Assembly (NCBI GenBank): GCA_009705035.1
Contig: WLDB01000004.1
Coordinates: 1 to 35,806, forward strand
Direction: 5' to 3'
DNA from: Actinomycetota bacterium
Lineage (GTDB): Bacteria; Actinomycetota; Actinomycetes; Nanopelagicales; Nanopelagicaceae
Length of the DNA stretch: 35,806 bases
Shown here: one piece after another, positions 28,788-35,806 of the stretch
Position numbering within the stretch: position 1 is the stretch's first letter
Layout: every line of letters begins with the position of its first letter
Notes under the pieces: generated by a model
The model's database searches: none
The model's input: the letters and a program-made list of their open reading frames with translations, nothing else
What the model was told of the DNA's origin: nothing
Made by a program: the position numbers and the translations under genes

Positions 28788-28850
28788 CAGGTATCGATCC
28801 TGGACCCTGGGCTTCAAAGGCCCATGTGCTAGCCACTACACAATGGCGGA
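28779..28850 (-). tRNA. tRNA-Gln (UUG)
   Basis: TCCGCCA/TGGCGGA acceptor, anticodon loop CTTTGAA, T arm CCAGG-ATCGATA-CCTGG, G73. Confidence 0.95.
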
Positions 28851-28930
28851 ACCTATATTCTCCCTTATCTAAGGCAGAGATTCCAAACTGACCCAATCAA
28901 TACTTACCCAGATGCGACTAACCTTCGACT

Positions 28931-29476
28931 ATGGGCTCCCAAAACGCGGATAATCAGCACGCGGATAATCAGCAGAGCGATGGATACCGCGATGAAGTAG
29001 ATCGCCTCATTGCTGCATGGAAACGTGAACGTCCCGATGCAGATTTAGCCCCACTCGCGATTCTTAGCCGAATCACTCGCATCTCACGACATCTTGATTT
29101 AGCCCGTAAAGATGCATTTGCTGAGCTTGAGACATGGGGTTTCGATGTTTTAGCGGCCCTTCGTCGTGCCGGATCACCGCACACGCTAACGCCGAGTCAG
29201 TTGATGCAGGAAACAATGGTTACAAGTGGCACGATGACGAATCGGCTAGATCGTTTAGAAGAACTTAACCTCATTACTCGTTTGCCTGATCCAACTGATG
29301 GACGGGGTTCTCTTGTTACCTTGACAGCGCTCGGCATGAAAAAAGTTGACGAAGCGTTAGATCAACTTGTTAAGTACGAGCGAACATTCTTAACGGACCT
29401 CAGTGAAGACGAGTTTAAAGAGTTAGCAAATTTGTTGAGCAAGCTTGCTGCAAACTTTGATACTGAAACTCCATAA
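28931..29476 (+). CDS. MarR family transcriptional regulator
   Basis: Winged helix LTPSQLMQETMVTSGTMTNRLDRLEELNLITRLPDPTDGRGSLVTLTALG. Confidence 0.92.
   Translation: MGSQNADNQHADNQQSDGYRDEVDRLIAAWKRERPDADLAPLAILSRITRISRHLDLARKDAFAELETWGFDVLAALRRAGSPHTLTPSQLMQETMVTSGTMTNRLDRLEELNLITRLPDPTDGRGSLVTLTALGMKKVDEALDQLVKYERTFLTDLSEDEFKELANLLSKLAANFDTETP
28944..28973 (+). repeat. 15-bp perfect tandem duplication in the 5' end of the marR gene
   Basis: ACGCGGATAATCAGC x2, in frame. Confidence 0.9.
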
Positions 29477-29482
29477 AATTAA

Positions 29483-29632
29483 TTAGTTAGTCTTGAGATA
29501 ATCTGACACTTCAGCAAATCCATTTGCCTCGAGCTTTGCAATGATATCTGCTTTAACAGCCTTAACGACATTGTGTGTTCCGTTGCAGTTTTTCTCTGCA
29601 TCTGTTGAATAACCACATTTACAAGTTCCCAT
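29483..29632 (-). CDS. 49-aa CDGSH-like Cys/His miniprotein
   Basis: MGTCKCGYSTDAEKNCNGTHNVVKAVKADIIAKLEANGFAEVSDYLKTN*; strong SD (AAAGGAGAAGATC-ATG); below the ORF-track length cut-off. Confidence 0.8.
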   Translation of the reverse strand: MGTCKCGYSTDAEKNCNGTHNVVKAVKADIIAKLEANGFAEVSDYLKTN

Positions 29633-29670
29633 GATCTTCTCCTTTATTTACAAGTACCGAGTGTTCGATG

Positions 29671-30501
29671 TCAACGCTGACAGCGTGGACAGAAATGCGA
29701 TGAACGTGCTCCAAAGGTTATTCGCTTTATGGGCGTCCCGCACCTTGGACACGGCTGATTCGTCTGGCCATATGCAGCTAAAGATTGTTCGAAAAAACCA
29801 CTCTCGCCATTAACGTTGATGTACAGGTCATCAAATGAAGTGCCGCCTTGGGCAATCGCTTCGCGCATTACTTCGGTCGCGCAATCGATAATGCGCGAAA
29901 TCTTCTTCGAAGTAAGCTCAGATGTTGAAGTTTCCGGGTGAACCTTGGCCCGCCAGAGCGTCTCATCAGCATAGATATTGCCAACTCCGCTCATGATTTC
30001 TTGATTTAAAAGTGCCGTCTTAATCTTGATATTTCGCCTAGCAAAGTTCTTAATTGCCGCTTTTTTATCAAAGAGTTCATCAAATGGGTCTGGAGCAATA
30101 TGGAGGGCACTCGTTGGAATTCCTTCAATACTCTCTTCAATCGATAACCAACCAAAAGTACGTTGATCATTGAAAATCATTTCACGGTTACGTAGCCCTC
30201 GTTTAAGCTGAAAATGAGCACGGACATGCTTGGCTTGCGGGCGATCATCGCGATTAATTAAAAATTGACCGCTCATTCCAAGATGAGCAACTAAGTTATA
30301 TGGGCGATTAAGTTCGAACCAGAGAAATTTTCCGCGGCGATTAAGTCCAGTGATTTTTGCACCCGCAAGGATTGATAGTGGCGCAATGGATTCTGCCTTT
30401 AGCGCACGTGGATGCAAATCAACGGCTTCGATGATGCGGTAGCCGCTAACCAGTGCTGTTAATCCACGTCGAACAGTCTCAACTTCTGGCAACTCGGGCA
30501 T
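29671..30501 (-). CDS. mutM: Formamidopyrimidine-DNA glycosylase
   Basis: MPELPEVETVRRGL; GNIYADETLWRAKVHPE; C-terminal zinc finger CPRCGTPIKRITFGARSSHFCPRCQR. Confidence 0.97.
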   Translation of the reverse strand: MPELPEVETVRRGLTALVSGYRIIEAVDLHPRALKAESIAPLSILAGAKITGLNRRGKFLWFELNRPYNLVAHLGMSGQFLINRDDRPQAKHVRAHFQLKRGLRNREMIFNDQRTFGWLSIEESIEGIPTSALHIAPDPFDELFDKKAAIKNFARRNIKIKTALLNQEIMSGVGNIYADETLWRAKVHPETSTSELTSKKISRIIDCATEVMREAIAQGGTSFDDLYINVNGESGFFEQSLAAYGQTNQPCPRCGTPIKRITFGARSSHFCPRCQR

Positions 30502-30515
30502 TTTACTGTGAGCCT

Positions 30516-31427
30516 TTAGATAACGCGTGCACCTGGGACAGGACCTGTCGCGCGGGCGACGCTTCCAACTACTCCACTTGCAGTAAGTGCTACTGCTAAA
30601 TCTAGTCCAGCTTCTTCATCGGCGACTAAAAATGCAACGGTTGGTCCAGAGCCCGAAACGATTGCACCAAGCGCTCCATAGTCACGACCAACTTCTAATA
30701 TCAATGTAAGTGCAGGGCGCAAAGAAGTTGCCGCAGATTGCAGATCGTTTACGAGTGAATCTCCGACAGCTTCAGGATTAGCAGCTAATAAGGCTTGCAT
30801 CAGGGCATCACTCACCTTTGGTGCTGCTATCTCTCGCTCTGCTCTCATTCGATCACATTCAGAGTAGACAGATGGTGTTGAGAGTCCGACAGTAGAAAGC
30901 GCAAAAACCCAATGATATGTACCGCGCGAAAGCGCGGCTGTTAATTGATCGCCACGACCGGTACCAATAGCGGTGCCACCTAAAATCAAGAATGGGACAT
31001 CGCTACCAAGTTCACTTCCGAGAGCTAAAAGTTCTTCGCGAGTTGCCTCTAACTTAAAGAGCGCATCCATACCAACGAGAGTCGCTGCAGCATCGGCAGA
31101 TCCGCCTGCCATGCCGCCTGCAACAGGAATCGACTTCTTTACCTCAATATGGACATCGGCACTAAAATCAAACTTCTCGGCGATTAATTGCGCTGCTTTC
31201 ACTGCGAGGTTTGAACCATCCTCAGGAACGCCATGTGTTTGATCGCCCGTAACTGCAATTGTGACCCCGCTGCCTTCGTGAGATTTAGTGAGAGTAACTT
31301 CATCAAAAATAGAAACTGCTTGAAAGACAGTGACGAGATTGTGATAGCCATCTGATTCACGTGGACCGACAGAGAGCTGCAGGTTTACCTTTGCAGGTAC
31401 CTTTACAGTTACAGAGTTAAGCGCCAC
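30516..31427 (-). CDS. ispE: 4-diphosphocytidyl-2-C-methyl-D-erythritol kinase
   Basis: VKVPAKVNLQLSVGPRESDGYHNLVTVFQAV; PVAGGMAGGSADAAATL. Confidence 0.95.
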   Translation of the reverse strand: MALNSVTVKVPAKVNLQLSVGPRESDGYHNLVTVFQAVSIFDEVTLTKSHEGSGVTIAVTGDQTHGVPEDGSNLAVKAAQLIAEKFDFSADVHIEVKKSIPVAGGMAGGSADAAATLVGMDALFKLEATREELLALGSELGSDVPFLILGGTAIGTGRGDQLTAALSRGTYHWVFALSTVGLSTPSVYSECDRMRAEREIAAPKVSDALMQALLAANPEAVGDSLVNDLQSAATSLRPALTLILEVGRDYGALGAIVSGSGPTVAFLVADEEAGLDLAVALTASGVVGSVARATGPVPGARVI

Positions 31428-31428
31428 T

Positions 31429-32274
31429 TTACGACCCTATCGCTATTTCGTATGCGGCAATAGCGCAGAAAGCGCCAATCTCTAGAGCTTCACCACGCAG
31501 CGTTGCATCAATTCCAGCACCACTTAAAACTGATTCAGCTGCGGCTGAACCTCCATAACGAGATGAGAGCGCAGAGCGCAGCATTTTTCGACGTTGCGCA
31601 AAAGCTAAATCAATAATTGCAAAGACTCGCTTTCGTAGCGCTTCATCACCCGGCGTTTGCCTGCGAGTAAATGCCACAAGCTTTGATTCAACATTAGGCA
31701 CGGGCCAAAAGATTTGACGTGAGACAACTCCTGCGCCGCTGACATCAGCCCACCATGCTGCCTTCACACTCGGAACGCCATACTCTTTAGTCGAAGGTTT
31801 TGCGGCTAAACGATCTGCCACCTCTGCTTGAACCATAACAACTCCGGTTCGTAGCGTTGGGAAAATCTCGAGCATATGCAGAAAGACTGGCACTGAAACG
31901 TTGTAAGGAAGATTGGCGATTAAAACAGTTGGGTCAACTGGGAGAGAATCAATCTGCAGTGCATCGCGATTAATAACTGTTAACTTGCTTGGGTCGTCAG
32001 CATGTTTTGCAACTGTTATAGGAAGCTGATCAGCCAACCGCTTATCGATTTCTACTACGACGACATGGGCTGCCTGCTCCATCATTGCCAGAGTTAATGA
32101 ACCAAGCCCCGGACCAATCTCTAAAGCAATGTCATCTTCTCTGACACCCGCAGTTCTAACAATCTTGCGACAGGTGTTGCCATCATGAACAAAGTTTTGA
32201 CCGAGCGATTTAGAAGGCTTAAGATCGAGAGCTTCAGCCAGTTCACGGATTTCAGCCGCACCAAGCAAGCTCAT
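31429..32274 (-). CDS. rsmA: 16S rRNA (adenine(1518)-N(6)/adenine(1519)-N(6))-dimethyltransferase
   Basis: KPSKSLGQNFVHDGNTCRKIV; ALEIGPGLGSLTLAM; ANLPYNVSVPV; start at MSLLGAAEI overlapping the tatD stop. Confidence 0.95.
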   Translation of the reverse strand: MSLLGAAEIRELAEALDLKPSKSLGQNFVHDGNTCRKIVRTAGVREDDIALEIGPGLGSLTLAMMEQAAHVVVVEIDKRLADQLPITVAKHADDPSKLTVINRDALQIDSLPVDPTVLIANLPYNVSVPVFLHMLEIFPTLRTGVVMVQAEVADRLAAKPSTKEYGVPSVKAAWWADVSGAGVVSRQIFWPVPNVESKLVAFTRRQTPGDEALRKRVFAIIDLAFAQRRKMLRSALSSRYGGSAAAESVLSGAGIDATLRGEALEIGAFCAIAAYEIAIGS

Positions 32275-33128
32275 GCGAATGAACCAAAGACACGCTCGGT
32301 ATTGATCGATAGCGCATTGCAAAGTTCTGCTAAATCTTCATTTCGCTCGTGCGCCATCGCTCTCACAATTGTCGGAATCATTGCGGGGGTGTTCTGCATT
32401 CCACGGTGCGGAGTGGGGGCTAGAAAAGGAGAATCCGTTTCAACCAGTAATTGGCTATGTGGCACAAGCTTGAGAGCTTCACGTAATTCTGGTGCATTCT
32501 TAAATGTCATGGTTCCGGCGAAAGAAAGGACGTAACCGCGGTCGATGCATTTCTTGGCCATCTCTACATCACCTGAAAAACAATGAAAGACAGTCTTTTC
32601 TGGTGCACCGACTTCAAGCAGAATTGATAAGACATCATCATGTGAATCGCGATCGTGAATTACTAGGGCTTTATTGGTCTTCTTTGCTAGTTCAATATGC
32701 CACTTAAATGAATCTTGTTGCACCGATCTTAATTCAGGTGGAGTTCTAAAGTAATCAAGACCTGTCTCACCAATTGCGCGAACGCGAGGATGCTGCGCTA
32801 ACTTTTCGATGATTGCTAAATCTGCTTGCAAATCTGAAACCACTGGCGCTTCGTTGGGATGCAGAGCCACAGCTGCTAAAACTCTTCCTGGATACAAATC
32901 AGCCAGCGTCGCACACCATTGAGATTGTTCTGCAGAATATCCAACCTGGACTACTCGAGTAACTCCAACTGATTCTGCTTGATCCAAGATTCTGCGCACT
33001 GATTCTGAATCTGGAGAATCGTTGGTGACAATTTCGATGTGCGCGTGTGCATCTGCAACCGGTACCGGTAGTGGTTCTGGTAGTGGCGCAAACTCTCTAT
33101 CAATATCGCGGTTGTGGCGATCAGCCAT
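32271..33128 (-). CDS. TatD family hydrolase
   Basis: DAHAHIEI; GETGLDYFR; LLVETDSPFLAPTPHRG. Confidence 0.95.
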   Translation of the reverse strand: MADRHNRDIDREFAPLPEPLPVPVADAHAHIEIVTNDSPDSESVRRILDQAESVGVTRVVQVGYSAEQSQWCATLADLYPGRVLAAVALHPNEAPVVSDLQADLAIIEKLAQHPRVRAIGETGLDYFRTPPELRSVQQDSFKWHIELAKKTNKALVIHDRDSHDDVLSILLEVGAPEKTVFHCFSGDVEMAKKCIDRGYVLSFAGTMTFKNAPELREALKLVPHSQLLVETDSPFLAPTPHRGMQNTPAMIPTIVRAMAHERNEDLAELCNALSINTERVFGSFA

Positions 33129-33134
33129 AAAGAA

Positions 33135-34697
33135 TTACTCCTTGACCTCAAGACGAGGGAAGAGAACGGGAGTTTTTGTGATTGCTGCACCTGCTGGTAA
33201 TTGTCCCCAACGGGCAATCTCACTAATTTTCTGTGCACCGATTGCGCCAAGTGAATCGTTGGCACCGAGAGATTCCCAGAGAATTTCAGTTGTTGCTGGC
33301 ATTACTGGGTGCAATAAGACAGAGAGAGCTCGTAGTGATTCTGCTGTGTTGTAGAGAATATCTTCGACTGCTCGTTGATTTGCTGGATCTTTAGCAAGAA
33401 TCCATGGCTCAGTCGATGTGACGTAACCATTGACGCGCTTGCAATAATCCATAATCGTATTGATTCCACCTTGGAAATCAAGTGCAGCAATTGCAGTATC
33501 TGCCTTATCTACACACTCTTTTAACGCTGATGAGAGCGATTCGTCGTGGGCAACTGCAGGAAGTACCCCACCGCAATACTTTTCAACCATCGCCGCTAGT
33601 CGTGATGCAAGGTTTCCGAAGTCATTTGCGAGCTCAGATGTATAGCGTGCACTCATATCTTCCCAAGAGAAAGAGCCATCTGTGCCGAAAGGTATTGCGC
33701 GTAAGAAGTAATATCTAAACGCATCTACTCCAAAGTGATCGGTGATATCTGATGGTGCGATTCCAGTGAGCTTTGATTTACTCATCTTCTCGCCACCAAC
33801 TAATAACCAACCATGTGCAAAGACTTTCTTAGGGACTGCAAGACCTGCTGCCATCAACATTGCTGGCCAGATAACAGCGTGAAAGCGCAAGATATCTTTT
33901 CCGACAAGGTGAACATCAGCTGGCCACGTTTGTGCAAACTTCTTTCCACCCTCTGATTCAGGATCATCAGTGAGCCCGACCGCGGTTGCGTAATTAAGCA
34001 GAGCATCAAACCAAACATAGACGACTTGGTTGGTATCCCACGGAACCGGAATTCCCCAATCGAATGTTGAGCGAGAGATTGATAAATCTGTAACTCCACC
34101 TTCAAGAAATGCTAGGACTTCATTTCTGGCAGATTCTGGTTGGCATGCCTCAGGATTGCTCTTGTAATGATCAATCAGCGGCTGCGCAAATGCAGATAAC
34201 TTAAAGAACCAGTTTGTCTCTTTTACATCTTCGACCGGCTTGCTATGGATCGGGCAGAGCTTGGCTCCATCGCTATCGATTAAATCTCCGGGTAATTTAA
34301 ATTCTTCACAGCCTACGCAGTAAGGGCCTTCGTAATTACCTTCGTAAATAAACCCGGCATCTTTGAGTGAGGTAAGAAATTTCTGTACACGTTCCATATG
34401 GCGTGGTTCTGTTGTGCGAATAAAGTCATCGTTGGCGATATTAAGTGCCTGCCAATTTGGTTTCCATGCGTTCTCAACTAATTTATCTGCCCACTCTTGC
34501 GGGGGTACGCCATTTTCCTGCGCTGTACGCATCACTTTCTGGCCGTGTTCGTCAGTACCAGTTAGGAACCAGACAGATTCTCCGCGTTGGCGATGCCAAC
34601 GAGTTAAAACATCACCAGCTACCGTTGTATAGGCATGGCCAATATGGGGAGCATCATTGACGTAGTAAATCGGAGTCGTCAGATAGAAAGACTTCAT
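33135..34697 (-). CDS. metG: Methionyl-tRNA synthetase
   Basis: FYLTTPIYYVNDAPHIGHAYTTVAGDVL; KMSKSKLTG. Confidence 0.97.
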   Translation of the reverse strand: MKSFYLTTPIYYVNDAPHIGHAYTTVAGDVLTRWHRQRGESVWFLTGTDEHGQKVMRTAQENGVPPQEWADKLVENAWKPNWQALNIANDDFIRTTEPRHMERVQKFLTSLKDAGFIYEGNYEGPYCVGCEEFKLPGDLIDSDGAKLCPIHSKPVEDVKETNWFFKLSAFAQPLIDHYKSNPEACQPESARNEVLAFLEGGVTDLSISRSTFDWGIPVPWDTNQVVYVWFDALLNYATAVGLTDDPESEGGKKFAQTWPADVHLVGKDILRFHAVIWPAMLMAAGLAVPKKVFAHGWLLVGGEKMSKSKLTGIAPSDITDHFGVDAFRYYFLRAIPFGTDGSFSWEDMSARYTSELANDFGNLASRLAAMVEKYCGGVLPAVAHDESLSSALKECVDKADTAIAALDFQGGINTIMDYCKRVNGYVTSTEPWILAKDPANQRAVEDILYNTAESLRALSVLLHPVMPATTEILWESLGANDSLGAIGAQKISEIARWGQLPAGAAITKTPVLFPRLEVKE

Positions 34698-34723
34698 CTG
34701 CCAATCTTATTCGCTCTCTACAG

Positions 34724-35563
34724 TTAATTCTTACGCTGGGCTTCGACTACCGCCGCATATACAAGCTTCTTCGGTATATCAAGCTCGCGTGCAATGGTTG
34801 CAATGGCATCTTTGCGATCCATTCCAGCTGATTCATATTCGCGGACTTGAGCAACCATCTGAGAATTGGTGGCCGTTTCCGTCCCCACCTCGACGCCAGC
34901 AAAGACGAGGGTGATTTCACCTAAAATTTCGTGGCCCTGCGCCCACTCAATGAGTTGAGCAAGGGTTCCTCGAATTGTTTCTTCGTAGGTCTTTGTCATC
35001 TCACGACAGATTGCACCGGCACGATCACTACCGAGAATCGATTGCGCATCTTGAAGTGAATCCAATAGGCGATGTGGAGCTTCAAAGAGCACCATTGTTC
35101 TCTCTTCAAAGCGCAAGGATTCATAGAATGCGATTCGAGCACCCGACGTTCGCGGGGCAAAACCTTCAAAGGTAAATCGGTCTGTTGGCAATCCAGATAA
35201 AGCTATCGCCATAGTTGGAGCACTTGGTCCCGGGATCACATGTACTTCTATATTTGCCGCAACCGCATCTCGCAATAAACGAAAACCTGGATCGCTAATT
35301 GTTGGCATGCCCGCATCTGTCAGAACCAAAACATTTCGCCCTTCACGCAATAACGCTAATAGCTCGACTGTTCTATTTGTCTCGTTACCCTCAAAGAAGG
35401 AGAGGATCCGTGCTGAGAACGAAGCGCCGATATCAGAGGCCAATCGATGAAACCTGCGTGAATCTTCAGCTGCGATTATTTCGGCGTTCTCAATAGCCAT
35501 CTTTAGACGTGGGCTCGCATCTAATGGATTTCCGAGCGGAGTCGCTGCGAGGGTGAGTGCCAT
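34724..35563 (-). CDS. rsmI: 16S rRNA (cytidine(1402)-2'-O)-methyltransferase
   Basis: AATPLGNPLDASPRLKMAIENAEIIAAEDSR; LVLTDAGMPTISDPGFRLLRDAV. Confidence 0.95.
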   Translation of the reverse strand: MALTLAATPLGNPLDASPRLKMAIENAEIIAAEDSRRFHRLASDIGASFSARILSFFEGNETNRTVELLALLREGRNVLVLTDAGMPTISDPGFRLLRDAVAANIEVHVIPGPSAPTMAIALSGLPTDRFTFEGFAPRTSGARIAFYESLRFEERTMVLFEAPHRLLDSLQDAQSILGSDRAGAICREMTKTYEETIRGTLAQLIEWAQGHEILGEITLVFAGVEVGTETATNSQMVAQVREYESAGMDRKDAIATIARELDIPKKLVYAAVVEAQRKN

Positions 35564-35590
35564 ATCGCTATCTTCCCATATTCTTTACAC

Positions 35591-35806
35591 ATGATTATCG
35601 CGATTGCGCCGCTAGTTATCGCAATCACTTCACTCTTGCTCAGACTTTTCAATATTGCATCAATTAAAACCTTTATCTTTGATGAGGTCTACTACGTTGA
35701 TGGCGCGCGCGACTTGTTGGCATATGGTGTCGAAGTTGATGGCGCTGCCGCAGAGTTTGTAGTCCATCCCCCTGTCGGTAAATGGATGATCGCATCAGGT
35801 ATCAAA
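35591..35806 (+). CDS. Protein O-mannosyltransferase (Pmt, GT39-like), N-terminal part (runs off window end)
   Basis: MIIAIAPLVIAITSLLLRLFNIASIKTFIFDEVYYVDGARDLLAYGVEVDG...FVVHPPVGKWMIASGIK; FDEVYY and HPPVGKW are Pmt-type motifs. Confidence 0.85.
   Translation, partial: MIIAIAPLVIAITSLLLRLFNIASIKTFIFDEVYYVDGARDLLAYGVEVDGAAAEFVVHPPVGKWMIASGIK

Overview
The window is a compact, mostly housekeeping stretch of an actinobacterial chromosome. Gene content and order look like a streamlined freshwater Actinobacteria/Nanopelagicales-type genome, but that placement is inference. Recognisable genes include SURF1, DUF4307, greA, a DrrAB-type ABC exporter, two MFS transporters, split pntAA/pntAB/pntB, a BI-1/YccA protein, a type-5 UDG, Ppx/GppA, DUF501, FtsB/DivIC, eno, mazG, a SurA-N lipoprotein, mfd, ppc, pth, rplY/ctc, prs, glmU, marR, mutM, ispE, rsmA, tatD, metG, rsmI and the start of a Pmt mannosyltransferase. 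The accessory-looking part is about 9.4-13.3 kb. It holds an RTX-like secreted protein whose predicted GTG start lies inside a strong terminator hairpin. It also holds a secreted Lcl/DUF1566-like surface protein interrupted by an in-frame UGA, with 67 clearly coding codons after it. That gene sits between a short-variable-loop tRNA with a UAA anticodon and a degenerate copy of that tRNA's 3' half, a layout like a very small tRNA-targeted cassette. Other observations: a 13-nt copy of the tRNA-Gln 3' end in front of glmU, a terminator-like hairpin that sequesters the rplY Shine-Dalgarno, and an unlisted 49-aa CDGSH-like miniprotein gene downstream of mutM.
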